The notes: generated by a model not told the origin, from the letters alone. A DNA stretch of 64,000 nucleotides from CAWGMT01 sp963823675 (GCA_963823675.1 CAWGMT010000012.1:186001-250000); one strand, 5' to 3'; counted from the first letter of the stretch, positions 9,131-18,580 are shown. A program made the numbers and translations.

Positions 9131-9511
9131 TTAGCCAATGCGCGAGCGTATCGCGCGCATGAGCGAGTCGAGGCAACCCGTTAGATAGGCGTACTCCAAG
9201 GCGAGATACGTGATGGTCGCCGCCAGAAAGAGCGCCGCCATCGTCACGGCGTAGACGATGACCACGACCAGAGGGCCGAGCCGGTGCACAAGCCGCCGCA
9301 GGACGTACCAGCCTAGCCAGCACAAGAGCCCGTAGGCCGCGAAGCCCGCCGCGGCGATTTCGATCAAGATCGGCTCGCTCCGGCGTTGATCCTTGATGTC
9401 GACGATCGCAATCGCAACATAGAGCACCAGCAGCGCGAGGTGCCAGATCCGAGCCTGTAAGAGGGGAGAGGGCTGACGCGCTGAACGGGTAAACGGCGCA
9501 AGACCGGTCAT
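9131..9511 (-). CDS. Small hypothetical membrane protein
   Basis: The 126-residue product has three or four predicted membrane segments (LALLVLYVAIAIVDI, EIAAAGFAAYGLLCWLGWYVL, LVVVIVYAVTMAALFLAATITYLALEYAYL). I recognise no family. The ATG at 9511 has GGAGG seven bases upstream. The GTG at 9526 lies before that SD and is disfavoured. It converges with the site-2 protease gene. Confidence 0.55.
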   Translation of the reverse strand: MTGLAPFTRSARQPSPLLQARIWHLALLVLYVAIAIVDIKDQRRSEPILIEIAAAGFAAYGLLCWLGWYVLRRLVHRLGPLVVVIVYAVTMAALFLAATITYLALEYAYLTGCLDSLMRAIRSRIG

Positions 9512-9656
9512 TTCGGTACCTCCCACGAGAGCGGACTTTCACAATAGGATTCCCCGATTTGCTGATCGCAAAAGCCTCTGGGGGATTTCACTCGAATGAA
9601 TCTTCTGATTTACTAGCGGAGTGTTCGCAAGATTTCGCGAGTATGGAGATTTACGC

Positions 9657-10079
9657 ATGGCTTCGACGGCGACGAAGAGCCCAGGCAAGACAGGTTTTGT
9701 CAAGGAAGTCCTTGTCGACAATCCGCACGCCAATCCGAAGGCTGTCAACGAGGCTTGGACCGCGGCCGGGATGAAGGGGACGATCAGTGCGGCACTGGTG
9801 AACAAGATGAGAGCCAAGTTGGGCCTCACGGGTAACTTGCGCCCCAAGACGAAGAAACCAGCGACCGGCAACAAGCGAGGTCGCCGGCCGGCTGCGACAT
9901 TCTCGGCCGCCCGATTGGACTCGAACGGCTCCCATGGTGCGCGTGGACAGGCGCTGATCGAACTTGAAGTCGAGATCGACCGGCTGGTCTGCAAAGTAAT
10001 CGGAATGGGCGGTCTCCCCGATGTCGTGGAAACGTTGATAACGGCCAGACGACTCCTTTATATCAACGCCCGTAGGTGA
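9657..10079 (+). CDS. Conserved planctomycete hypothetical protein with basic linker
   Basis: The 140-residue product has an N-terminal helical segment (KTGFVKEVLVDNPHANPKAVNEAWTA, about residues 10-35), then a Lys/Arg-rich linker (KTKKPATGNKRGRRPAA) and a C-terminal helix (IELEVEIDRLVCKVIGMGG). The composition suggests nucleic-acid binding, but no named domain is recognised. Similar short paralogues are common in planctomycete genomes (from memory of the group). The ATG at 9657 has GGAG eight bases upstream. Confidence 0.6.
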   Translation: MASTATKSPGKTGFVKEVLVDNPHANPKAVNEAWTAAGMKGTISAALVNKMRAKLGLTGNLRPKTKKPATGNKRGRRPAATFSAARLDSNGSHGARGQALIELEVEIDRLVCKVIGMGGLPDVVETLITARRLLYINARR

Positions 10080-10326
10080 GCGCGGATCTGGCGAGGGTCT
10101 GTCCGGAACACGGCGCAGCACATACTGCCTTCTGGCTGAAAAACAAGAAGTGATGACGGTGAATCCTACCACATCTGTCAGAGACAAGTCAAGTCCCGGG
10201 GCGGCGAGCGGTCGGACAAGGCGAATCGTGGTTATGGAGCACTTTTTTATTGCCCGCCGCTTGCGCGGCGGTTACGATGCTTTACTCGTTCACGCCCTAG
10301 TTCCACCAACACCTTAGGAGCCGGAG

Positions 10327-10503
10327 ATGCCCGAAACCGTCGTTCACTTCCAGATCCGGATGCCGCCGGCCCTCCAGGAAAAGTTGTCGGGTTGGGCGAA
10401 ACAAGACAAGGTTTCCTTGAACGCTCTGGTCGTGGAGACCTTGCAAAAGGCGCTGAAGAATCGCCAATCGGACGACAAGGCGAACAAGCGAACGCCAACC
10501 TAG
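10327..10503 (+). CDS. Small ribbon-helix-helix (Arc/HicB-type) DNA-binding protein
   Basis: The 58-residue frame from ATG 10327 to TAG 10501-10503 has AGGAG six bases before the start. The sequence HFQIRMPPALQEKL-SGWAKQDKVSLNALVVETL is a ribbon (VVHFQIRMP) followed by two helices, the Arc/MetJ/HicB-antitoxin pattern. A short Lys-rich tail follows. No toxin-like partner frame is adjacent, so it may be a lone regulator. A GC-rich hairpin (CCGCCGC...GCGGCGG) lies about 60 bp upstream. It converges on the decarboxylase gene. Confidence 0.7.
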   Translation: MPETVVHFQIRMPPALQEKLSGWAKQDKVSLNALVVETLQKALKNRQSDDKANKRTPT

Positions 10504-10604
10504 CGCCCGGCGAGATCGAGACGTTCGACCAATGCGGCCACGCCAGACGCCTCGCGCGAGTGATTCGACGGGCCGGGTTCGCCCGGCGCGAAATTGAGCC
10601 CCGA

Positions 10605-12020
10605 TCAGGCCCGCTCGGCCTCCTGGCGCATCAGGCTCCACAGGGATTCGAGGTGCTGGCGCTCGGTCGGTAGGGCGCCGACCGAGACGCGGACCATCCA
10701 TTGTCCGTCGAGAATCGCCGGTGTCAGGTAAGCCCCGCCCGAGCGGTTGACTCGCTCGACCCAGCCCAGCGTGTGCCGGTCCAGGGCCTCGCCGTCTAAC
10801 CCTGCAAGTTCGTGTCGTGCACACACGGTTTGCAAGGGCACCGGCGCGAGCACGCGCCATCCGGGAGTGGATCGGATCCGATCGGCAAGCCACCTGGCGT
10901 TTTCGATGTCCCTCTCGATCCGCGCTTTCAACCCGTTGAGCCCCACGGCGCGGAAGAGATACCACAGCTTCAGAGCTCGGAACCGGCGGCCCAGCGGAAT
11001 GCCCCAGTCCCGCAGGTTCTTGACCGTCCCGTCCACCGAGGATTTCAGGTAGCTCGGATCGGTGGACATCACCCGGATCAAGTGCTCCGGATCCTTGACG
11101 TAATAGAGCGAGCAGTCGAAGACGGCACCCAGCCACTTGTGGGCGTTGATCACCAGCGAGTCGGCCTGCTCCACTCCGCGCCACATCCACCGGCACTCCG
11201 GAAGAATCATCGCCGAGCCCGCCATCGCCGCATCGAGATGCAACCACAAGTTGTGCTCCCGGGCGATATCGGCGATCTGGTCCACCGGATCCAGAGCCGT
11301 CGAGGTCGTTGTGCCTGTGGTGGCGATGACGGCGCACGGGCGTTTGCCAAGGGCGATGTCCTGGTGGATCACGGCGGCGAGAGAATCAGGGCACATTCCG
11401 TACGCTCGGTCGTGGGCGACGCTTCGAAGATTCTTCCGCCCAAACCCTGCCAGGAGTACCGCCTTGCTTACGGAGCTATGGGCATGGCTCGAAGCGTAGA
11501 CCACCAGGGGCTGCTCCTCCGCCTGCAAGCCGCCCCGGCTCAGGCCGAACCCGGTTGTGCGCTCGCGCGCGCAGAGGAGAGCAAGAAGAGTACACGTCGA
11601 GGCGGTATCCTGGATGACGCCGCTCCACGCGGGGGAGAGGCCGATGGCCTGGCGAACCCAGTCGGTGACGACCTCTTCGAGCTCGGTAAGAGCCGGGCTC
11701 GACTGCCAGGAGAGCCCCAGAACGCCCAGGCCGGTGCTGAGGTAATCGCCCAGCACGCTCGCCAGCGACGCGTTCGCGGGAAAATAGCCGAAGAACTTGG
11801 GGTGCTGCCAGTGGGAAAGGCCCGGCAGGATGATTCGCTCCAGGTCGCGCAACACCTGTTCAGGCGATTCCGGCATCTCGGGCGGTGACGCGGGCAACTG
11901 AGCCTTGACCTCGCCGGGCGAGGTTTGTGCCATCACGGGCCGATCGGCCACCGTGGCTCTGTAATCGGCGATCCAGTCGATCAGCCGGTGCCCATGCGTG
12001 CGGAACTCGTCGGGAGTCAT
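10605..12020 (-). CDS. PLP-dependent group II decarboxylase (aromatic-L-amino-acid decarboxylase type)
   Basis: The 471-residue enzyme has the family layout: MTPDEFRTHGHRLIDWIADY at the N-terminus, PKFFGYFPANASLASVLGDYL, ASSHAHSSVSKAVLLAG (PLP-stacking His), HLDAAMAG (PLP pyridine Asp) and NAHKWLG with the Schiff-base lysine. Members decarboxylate aromatic amino acids, glutamate or histidine; some planctomycete copies are annotated as aminotransferases. The substrate cannot be told. The ATG at 12020 starts the conserved domain; an upstream extension to 12101 overlaps the preceding gene and looks spurious. It starts 10 bp after the hypothetical gene 12031-12474 and is probably co-transcribed with it. 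Confidence 0.85.
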   Translation of the reverse strand: MTPDEFRTHGHRLIDWIADYRATVADRPVMAQTSPGEVKAQLPASPPEMPESPEQVLRDLERIILPGLSHWQHPKFFGYFPANASLASVLGDYLSTGLGVLGLSWQSSPALTELEEVVTDWVRQAIGLSPAWSGVIQDTASTCTLLALLCARERTTGFGLSRGGLQAEEQPLVVYASSHAHSSVSKAVLLAGFGRKNLRSVAHDRAYGMCPDSLAAVIHQDIALGKRPCAVIATTGTTTSTALDPVDQIADIAREHNLWLHLDAAMAGSAMILPECRWMWRGVEQADSLVINAHKWLGAVFDCSLYYVKDPEHLIRVMSTDPSYLKSSVDGTVKNLRDWGIPLGRRFRALKLWYLFRAVGLNGLKARIERDIENARWLADRIRSTPGWRVLAPVPLQTVCARHELAGLDGEALDRHTLGWVERVNRSGGAYLTPAILDGQWMVRVSVGALPTERQHLESLWSLMRQEAERA

Positions 12021-12030
12021 TTCGTGCTCG

Positions 12031-12474
12031 CTATCGCTTCCGGCCTTCCTTGAGGAACTCGTCCGAACGCTCCCGGAACTGATCTCCGGATATCTTGGCA
12101 CCCCAGGTCGGCGAGATCTTGAGCAACCGCTTTACATCCTCGTACGACACGTGCGCTTCGATCAGCTTCTGCATTGTCGGCAACAGAGACGTGTCGAAAA
12201 AGGGGCCCAGCTTGTGCGCCACCTGCTTGTCGAATGACTCGGCGGTGATCGTGGTCTTTTTCTTCCTCTCAGCGGCTTCCTTCAGGGTCTGGAACTCCTG
12301 GGCGCGTTCCTTCTGCAGGCCGAGACGCGCCTGCGCTCCCATGATGGCCGCCACCATGCCGCGCTGCTTCGCCTCATCCTCGGTAAGGCCATCAAGCAGG
12401 CCTTTGGCGTAGGTGTACGTGGCAAGGATGTCGAACTTGCCGATCAGAACCTCGTCCGGCCGATTTTTCGTCAT
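12031..12474 (-). CDS. Hypothetical protein preceding the decarboxylase
   Basis: The 147-residue soluble, charged and probably helical protein reads MTKNRPDEVLIGKFDILATYTYAKGL at its start and ends in EFLKEGRKR. No domain is recognised. It lies 10 bp upstream of the decarboxylase on the same strand, so the two are probably one transcript. The ATG at 12474 is the natural start. Confidence 0.55.
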   Translation of the reverse strand: MTKNRPDEVLIGKFDILATYTYAKGLLDGLTEDEAKQRGMVAAIMGAQARLGLQKERAQEFQTLKEAAERKKKTTITAESFDKQVAHKLGPFFDTSLLPTMQKLIEAHVSYEDVKRLLKISPTWGAKISGDQFRERSDEFLKEGRKR

Positions 12475-12705
12475 GGCACCCGGGAACGAGACAATTGAAG
12501 TCGCCAGCCATGAGATTTGCGCGGTTCTCGATGGGAAAAGCCGTTCCCATTTCGTGACGCCCTCACCTCACCGACCCTGCTTTCCGACGTGCAGGCCAAA
12601 CGCAATAGGGCCTTCCCGCCAAGATCGATGATACCGCGGTGCACTGGAAAAAACGAGAGCACGGGAGCCCGGTAAATTGGTATCTCAGGCTCGAAAGCCT
12701 CAACG

Positions 12706-13344
12706 TCATCCCACAGTGTTCCGCGGTCCCGCCCGGCGATGCGGCCCGTACTTTTTGAAAACAGGCCCGAGTAGAGCGAGGGTAAGACCCGAGATCCAGA
12801 GCACGAACGAACTCGGTTCCGGCGTCGCGCACGTATTGCCGCCACCAGCGTTTGGCTGTACGCCCCCTCCTGCTCCTCCCCCTCCACCACTACGACTTCC
12901 GCCAGGTTGGCCGGTACCCGGGTTGCCCGGGTCGGGTGGAGGAATAATCGCCCGAGAAAGGCTCGGATCCGGCCGAAATTCGTAACCGTCCAGAATTCTC
13001 CACAGATACGGATGCCAGTACTCGAAGCGCTCCTCATGAGCCTCCCACCGGGCCACAATTTGATCCATATAGGCAGGATCGGTCAGGATGCCAAAGAAGA
13101 AGGGATGGTGTTTGTCGAACACGGTCGGATTGGCATCACGATCGGCGACCAGTTTCTCGTAGAGCACTACGTTCACAGCCCTCAGGCGCTCGGGTGCATC
13201 CGATCCCCAGCGGATGAGGACCGACTCCGCTCTGGCCGGCCGATGGCTCACGCCCGGGCCGTCGAACGCCGAGGAAAAGAGCACAATCCAGATATAAGCG
13301 ATCTTTTGAAGCCCGAAGCCGGATCGCCGCCGTGAAGAAATCAT
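12706..13344 (-). CDS. PEP-CTERM-sorted secreted protein
   Basis: The 212-residue protein has an N-terminal signal peptide (KIAYIWIVLFSSAFDGPGVS) and, at the C-terminus, a PEP motif (ATPEPSS), a hydrophobic helix (FVLWISGLTLALLGPVF) and a basic cluster (KKYGPHRRAG). That is the tripartite PEP-CTERM sorting signal read by exosortase systems. The mature part carries a Gly/Pro/Ser-rich linker (about residues 140-170) and no recognised enzymatic motif. It is probably displayed at or beyond the cell envelope. No exosortase gene is in the window. Confidence 0.7.
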   Translation of the reverse strand: MISSRRRSGFGLQKIAYIWIVLFSSAFDGPGVSHRPARAESVLIRWGSDAPERLRAVNVVLYEKLVADRDANPTVFDKHHPFFFGILTDPAYMDQIVARWEAHEERFEYWHPYLWRILDGYEFRPDPSLSRAIIPPPDPGNPGTGQPGGSRSGGGGGAGGGVQPNAGGGNTCATPEPSSFVLWISGLTLALLGPVFKKYGPHRRAGPRNTVG

Positions 13345-13643
13345 TTTTTGGAACCAGAACCTTCAGTCGAACGTGAACGTCGATCCGGGAACGCAACCTA
13401 GCTCGCATTATTACGCTCAGGGGAGCAATCGGGACGAAAGATGACGAGACCGGTGATTCTTGGGAGCAAAACGTGGCAGAAAACGAACAATCGAGCGGGC
13501 TGCGTTGGGGAATGTGAACGAAGCATGCATCACGTCCGATGACCGTCTGATTCCGTCGGCGGACGCAGAACCGTGCATTCTTGAAACGTCACTGTCGAAG
13601 AGGTGATTTGCATACGGCGATGGCGATGGTCGCACTTCAGTCT
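13345..13643. other. Spacer between two minus-strand genes, no gene seen
   Basis: This spacer of about 300 bp separates the end of the GH16-M64 gene from the PEP-CTERM gene start. It shows no conserved frame or clear hairpin. Confidence 0.3.
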
Positions 13644-15881
13644 CTACTCGCCGTAATGATCAATGACTCGACGGATCGCGCACTCGCACACGGGACAGAA
13701 TGGCTTGGTGCCTCGCGAGAACATGATGCAGTCGAGTGCGGGGCGATAAAGCCCCTTGGAGGCGTAGCCCGCGCCCTCGAAGGCGCCGACTTTGGGCGCG
13801 GTCTTGCCCTGGGCGAGGAATGTGTCCATTTCCTTCGCATGGGCCTGAGCCAACCGTTCTGCTTCCTCCTTGAGTCGCGCGACCTCCGCTTTCGAGGCCT
13901 GGCCGCGCGAAGCCGACGCAATCCGCCCGTTCAGCTCTTCGCGGAGCTTCTGATAAGGCACGTCCTTGGCGTCGTAGCGTTCCTTATCCCATGGCGTGGG
14001 GATCGCGGTGCCTGCCGCGACCAGGTGCTTCCATTTCAAACTCGCCGCGTCGAGGAGCGCCGTGATGTTCGGCTCGCTCGGCTCGACGCCCTTGGGATAG
14101 AAGTCGTTGTAGGCGGTCGAGGAGGTGTAGTACTCGTCGGCGAGACCGGCGAACGTGTGCCCGAACTCGTGAAGGAAGACGTAATCGCTCGACGGGTTGT
14201 CGGACGTGAAGGTGCAATAGAGGTTATAAATCCCTCCGCCTCCATAGCGCGGCTGGTTGACCATGACATAGATCGCGTCATAAGGCACGCAAGCGGCGAT
14301 GTCGCGCAGGGCGCGATTGTCCTCGGTCAACAGGTATCGCTCCGATCCCAGCGAGTCGAAGCTGGTACCGATGGCCGTGTTACACCAGATGCCCCTGCTG
14401 GGCTCGTCGCAGCCGCTCTGCTGTGACGGCTTCCAGACGCCGCGAACGTTGAATCGGTCCTTCGCCCCTGCAAACGGCTCCTGGGCGAAAAAGGTCCTGG
14501 TGAATCGCTCGAGGTCGCCGCGCAGCTTGACTTCGTCCACCGCGGTATAGCCTTCCGCGATGACGGCGACATCGACCCTGGCATGCGGATCGCCGCTCTT
14601 GTGGACTTCGATCACCTTGACTCCTTCGGCTAGCGGCTCCCGGCTGATCGTATAGGCTTCGGGGTCGATCGCGGAGTCGATCAGCGTCTTGTGGGACTGA
14701 TCGCGCTGGCGGGCTTGCACCACGAAGCGAACCTTCCCCTTCGGGAATGGCGTCAGGATGCTCTCGTGGTAAGTCCGCATCACGCCCTTGCCCGCCTGGG
14801 TGGTGGTGCGGTACTCCCCGAAGTACGAGTCAAACCGCTTGCTGAAGAGGGTCGTTCCAGACTCGACGTCCACGATCATTGCGACGTAGCGCCCGACCTC
14901 GAAGGGGTCGAGCAGGTGAGCCCGGCTTCCGGCCCAGGTTCCCTGGCGATAGATGCGATCGAGCGTGACGACTTCGTCGGCGGCATTTCCGCCGTGAAAG
15001 AAATCAACCCGCATGGTCTCATCGCGAAAGCCGCGGTCAAAGGAAATCTCTCTCTTGTAAACCCTGACGTAATCAATCTCGAAGAACGCGGGGAACGCGG
15101 TCCTTTCGTCCGGGGATTTGGGCCAGTCACCTCCGACGGCCAGGTTCAACAGCAGGTACATTGGCTTGCGGGGGATCTCCTTGGTGGATTTGAAGCGTTC
15201 CTTGCCATCGACTTCCCACCGGATCTCCTGCGGTGTCCATTCGACCGCGACAACGTGGAATTCTTTGCCGAAGTCTTTTTGATCCGACCATTTTCCACCG
15301 TCGGACTTGTAAGAGCCTCTCGCCTGCTGCCAGTGATGAGTGAAGTAAGCCGTCTTGGTGTCATGGCCCAGGATTTCGAGGATGTCGATCTCCGGCGGCC
15401 AGCCGATGGGCTCGGGAAGAAGCCAGCATGCCGGCCAGAGCCCTTTGCCCACTGGCACGCGACAACGGAGCTCGAAGCGGCCATATTGCTGGCTGAATTT
15501 CTGGTAAGTGGTCATCATCCCCGACCTGAACGCGCGCTCACGGCCGTCGTAGCTCGCCTTGCCTTTCTCGGCTCTGATCCGAAGCACGCCGTCCTTGGTT
15601 TCGAAAGCGTCCTCGACGTAAGCCTGAAGTTCGTGGTTTCGTTCTCGACCCCAGGGATCGTGCAAGTTCCATTTCGTCGTGTTGACGGTATCGCCGTCGA
15701 ATTCGTCGTCGAAGACTAACGCCCATCCCGGTTTCGCTGGCGGTGTGCCGGCGCGAGATTCCTGGCCGCGGGCCGCGCCTGCGTTCAAAACTAGAGCGAG
15801 CGAGATGCCCAGGACGAACGACCACGAAACTCCACGGCGGATTGTGCGCCCGAGCGCGGATGGAATCACAGCCGGCTTCAT
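13644..15881 (-). CDS. Secreted glycoside hydrolase family 16 - M64 metallopeptidase fusion
   Basis: The 745-residue protein has a signal peptide (VSWSFVLGISLALVLNAGAARG). Residues about 50-285 form a GH16 beta-jelly-roll domain: LVFDDEFDGDTVNTTKWN, FELRCRVPVGKGLWPACWLLP, the catalytic EIDILEILG with its nucleophile and acid/base glutamates, HVVAVEWTPQEIRWEVDG and EIDYVRVYKR. The C-terminal half has VDVAVIAEGYTAVDEVK and the metallopeptidase motif HEFGHTFAGLADEYY of the M64 (IgA-peptidase-like) family. Enzymatically it would cleave beta-1,3/1,4 glucans or galactans and also proteins outside the cytoplasm. The junction is in one uninterrupted frame, so it is a true fusion as sequenced. The combination is unusual to me. 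Confidence 0.85.
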   Translation of the reverse strand: MKPAVIPSALGRTIRRGVSWSFVLGISLALVLNAGAARGQESRAGTPPAKPGWALVFDDEFDGDTVNTTKWNLHDPWGRERNHELQAYVEDAFETKDGVLRIRAEKGKASYDGRERAFRSGMMTTYQKFSQQYGRFELRCRVPVGKGLWPACWLLPEPIGWPPEIDILEILGHDTKTAYFTHHWQQARGSYKSDGGKWSDQKDFGKEFHVVAVEWTPQEIRWEVDGKERFKSTKEIPRKPMYLLLNLAVGGDWPKSPDERTAFPAFFEIDYVRVYKREISFDRGFRDETMRVDFFHGGNAADEVVTLDRIYRQGTWAGSRAHLLDPFEVGRYVAMIVDVESGTTLFSKRFDSYFGEYRTTTQAGKGVMRTYHESILTPFPKGKVRFVVQARQRDQSHKTLIDSAIDPEAYTISREPLAEGVKVIEVHKSGDPHARVDVAVIAEGYTAVDEVKLRGDLERFTRTFFAQEPFAGAKDRFNVRGVWKPSQQSGCDEPSRGIWCNTAIGTSFDSLGSERYLLTEDNRALRDIAACVPYDAIYVMVNQPRYGGGGIYNLYCTFTSDNPSSDYVFLHEFGHTFAGLADEYYTSSTAYNDFYPKGVEPSEPNITALLDAASLKWKHLVAAGTAIPTPWDKERYDAKDVPYQKLREELNGRIASASRGQASKAEVARLKEEAERLAQAHAKEMDTFLAQGKTAPKVGAFEGAGYASKGLYRPALDCIMFSRGTKPFCPVCECAIRRVIDHYGE

Positions 15882-16352
15882 CCGAAGTGCCTTTCTTTAT
15901 ATGCTCTATTGATCTGGGAGCCGCGTCGGGTTTGCGGATGCCTGGTACGTTCTCATCCTAATGCACAGCCAGACACACGGGAATGCTCAGCCCCGCCACA
16001 ATCGGGACGCCGAAGACGATCAGTTCCGGCCACCGCCCCGAGTCGAACCCAAATGCTAAAGCGGAGCTGGAACGACCAAGCCGCCGTCGAGCCGAGTGGT
16101 CGAGGGGGGGCGCCCCTGGCCTGGTGGAAATAGACCTGCGCAGGTCCGCACAACCACATGGCGGTCACCGCGGTGGGACCCATGGCTAGAGACCAGGGGG
16201 GAATTCGCCGCCACAGAGCGACCAGCAGACCGAGCATTAACACTGTCCGAGCGGCTCAAGAAACCAGCACGTCGGGTCTCTCTAATGTCCCAATTTGCCG
16301 CGAGAATCCGGCTATGAACTACGCCATGATGACGGCGCATTTCGCGCCGCGA
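15882..16352. other. Gene-poor stretch with a possible decayed small membrane ORF
   Basis: No intact gene is convincing. On the minus strand a hydrophobic stretch (LMLGLLVALWRRIPPWSLAMGPTAVTAM, split here between neighbouring frames near 16240) suggests a degenerate or frameshifted membrane protein around 15953-16340. Similarity could not be tested. Confidence 0.3.
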
Positions 16353-16625
16353 TCACTCCGTCGGTTTCGCTGAAGGCGGACGTGCAAGCCATATCCAAAC
16401 CGCCGAGCCGATCAGAAGCGCGTACCAGTATTTGATGATGAAATGAGTAATCTCGATTAGCACCAACGCCCAGACTGGAATAGGCATCCCTCTAGCTTTC
16501 CATGACGCCTCCCACTTCGGCACAATGAGAAAGCCGACGAACGGCGCAAACAACAACAACGAGATCCAAACGAGATTGAGAAACCACCCGATCAGCAGCA
16601 TGTCAGTCCGAGGGTCACGGTTCAT
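16353..16625 (-). CDS. Small hypothetical membrane protein
   Basis: The 90-residue product has two strong membrane segments (MLLIGWFLNLVWISLLLFAPFVGFLIV and ALVLIEITHFIIKYWYALLIG) around a short polar loop. No family is recognised. Its ATG at 16625 overlaps the stop of the preceding small gene, which suggests translational coupling at the 3' end of the kdp operon. Confidence 0.55.
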   Translation of the reverse strand: MNRDPRTDMLLIGWFLNLVWISLLLFAPFVGFLIVPKWEASWKARGMPIPVWALVLIEITHFIIKYWYALLIGSAVWIWLARPPSAKPTE

Positions 16626-16827
16626 CGGGCCACCTGGGGAAGTCTAGCCGACCTGAATAGTTCTCCAAGGAGGACATTGTCAATTCAGCGGCCTTGCCGG
16701 TCGCCGGAGCCGTAGCCTTCTTCGGCTGGGCGAACTGCTTGTCGAGCGGCTGGCGAAGCTGCCGCACCCGCGACGGCGACAGAGCCTGGATGGTGCTCAG
16801 GAGTTGGTTGAAGTCGCTGTGTGTCAT
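16615..16827 (-). CDS. Small hypothetical protein after kdpD
   Basis: The 70-residue product begins MTHSDFNQLLSTIQALSPSRVRQLRQPLDKQ, a helical N-terminus typical of short planctomycete proteins of unknown function, followed by a Lys/Ala-rich linker. It starts 8 bp after the kdpD stop and its own stop overlaps the next ATG, so it is probably co-transcribed. No function is assigned. Confidence 0.5.
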   Translation of the reverse strand: MTHSDFNQLLSTIQALSPSRVRQLRQPLDKQFAQPKKATAPATGKAAELTMSSLENYSGRLDFPRWPDEP

Positions 16828-16835
16828 GGCTCTTT

Positions 16836-17970
16836 TTAGACATCCGCGATGAGGATGTCGATTCCCTCGGAGCCGCGTTCCAGGCGCTCCAGGATCGGCG
16901 TCTTCCAGAGGCGCCGCAGCCACGACTGCCGGCTCTTGCCCACGACGATGATCTTGATGGCGTATTCGCGGGCAAAGGAGAGGATCGTGCTGGCGACGTC
17001 GGGGCCGCGGAAGGTCATGGGGACGCCGCCGAGCTGCTGGGCCAGCTCGAGGTTCTTGCCGATCAGCCGCTGGGTTGCCGCGTCGATGCGAGTCAAGTCC
17101 TCCGCTGGAACCTGGATGTAGACGGCGTACCATGGGGCGTGGATCCGGTCGGCCAGTCGGGACGTCTTCCGCAAGAGCGCGGGCGCGTTCGGGCTGCGGC
17201 TTGAAAGCCCGACCATGACCCGGTCGGTGGCCGAAAGCGGGAACTGATCGGCCTCGGCCCGGCGGGTGCGGCGATCGATCAGGTGAGCAATCTCGGTGAG
17301 GGTGAGCTCGCGCAGCCGTGTCAGGTTGGGCGGCGTGAAGAAGTTCTCGAGCGCGGTGCTGACTCGTTCCGAAGGGTAGATCTTGCCCGTGCTCAGCCGT
17401 TCGATCAGGTCCTCGACCGTGACGTCGACATTGACGATCTGATCGGCCTCGGCGAGCACGCGATCGGGAATGCGCTCCTTGACCCGGACGTTCGTGACAC
17501 GCTCGATCTCGTCATACAGGCTCTCGAGGTGCTGGACGTTCACCGTCGTGATGACGTGAATGCCGGCCAGACGGATGTCCTCGACGTCCTGATAGCGTTT
17601 GGGATGGGGACTGCCCGGAGCGTTGGTGTGAGCCAGCTCGTCGATCAAGCAGACCGTCGGCCGGCGCGCGAGTACCGCCTCCAGATCCATCTCGCGCAGC
17701 TTGACGGCGTGGTATTCGATCGTCCGCGGTGGGACCACCTCGAGGTCGCCGATCTGCTCCTCCGTTTCTTTGCGCCCATGGGTCTCGACCAGGCCGATCA
17801 CCACATCCACGCCCTGCGTTTTGAGGCGATGGCCCTCGCGCGAGCATCGCGTAGGTCTTGCCCACACCTGCGGCCGAGCCGACGTAAACCTTGAGCCGGC
17901 CGCGCGTCTGGCGGCGGATCAGGTTCAGGAATTGCTCGGGGGTCGGGCGATGGAGTTCTGCCGCCGCCAT
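16836..17970 (-). CDS. kdpD: KdpD N-terminal sensor/USP protein without kinase domain, frameshifted as sequenced
   Basis: The product has the KdpD ATP-binding sensor domain: PTPEQFLNLIRRQTRGRLKVYVG, Walker A GSAAGVGKTYAML and Walker B CLIDELAHTNAPGS. A universal-stress-protein domain follows (VMVGLSSRSPNAPALLRKTSRLADR to the end). It stops there; the four membrane helices and histidine kinase of full KdpD are absent. The first 42 or so residues are in a different frame from the rest. Removing one base near 17840, in a CTCGCGCGAG tract, joins MLA to EGHRLKTQGVDVV. It lies 12 bp after kdpC. Stand-alone KdpD N-termini occur elsewhere and may modulate Kdp through other kinases (family knowledge). 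Confidence 0.8.
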
Positions 17971-17982
17971 GGTGGTTTCCCC

Positions 17983-18552
17983 TCACTGTGCCTCCCCGCT
18001 ATCCTTGTCAAGGGCGAGGTTGAGTTCAAGGACGTTCAGCCGCGGCGGTGCACCGAAAAGCCATCCTGACCGATTGATCTTCTCTTCGATCAAACCGCGC
18101 ACTTCTTCGAACGGGAGATTTCGGGCAGTCGCGACGCGAGGCGCCTGATACAGGGCCGCCTCGGGACTGATATCCGGATCGAGCCCCGAGCCCGATGCCG
18201 TCACCAGGTCGACCGGCACCGGTCGTTCGCGAGTGCCGCCCAGCTCCTGGACGCGATTGGCGACGGCCGTGCGCAAATCCGGATTGTTCGTTCCGAGATT
18301 TGAGCCGCCGGCGGCGTCGGCCTTGTAGTCAACGGCCGACGGCCGCGGATGGAAGTAGCGGTCCGACGTGAATTTCTGCGCGATCAAGGACGAGCCGACG
18401 ACGGTGCGGTCGCTGGCGTAAATCAGGCTTCCCTCAGCCTGCCAGGGAAAGAGCAACTGAGCCATGCCCCACACGACCGCGGGATAAAGCACGGCACACA
18501 GCACAAAGGTCACCAACGACGCCCGCAGGGCCACGATCATCTCACGGAACAT
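17983..18552 (-). CDS. kdpC: Potassium-transporting ATPase subunit C
   Basis: The 189-residue subunit has one N-terminal membrane helix (LVTFVLCAVLYPAVVWGMAQLLFP) and the conserved KdpC periplasmic motifs IAQKFTSDRYFHPRPSA, NLGTNNPDL and SGSGLDPDISPEAALYQ. KdpC associates with KdpA/B and assists potassium binding. The ATG at 18552 (MFREMIVALRAS) is chosen; the frame upstream runs into a palindromic repeat. It is preceded by kdpB and followed by kdpD. Confidence 0.92.
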   Translation of the reverse strand: MFREMIVALRASLVTFVLCAVLYPAVVWGMAQLLFPWQAEGSLIYASDRTVVGSSLIAQKFTSDRYFHPRPSAVDYKADAAGGSNLGTNNPDLRTAVANRVQELGGTRERPVPVDLVTASGSGLDPDISPEAALYQAPRVATARNLPFEEVRGLIEEKINRSGWLFGAPPRLNVLELNLALDKDSGEAQ

Positions 18553-18580
18553 GCTGGGTAGTCCTCGTCTTTCCCTCTGT

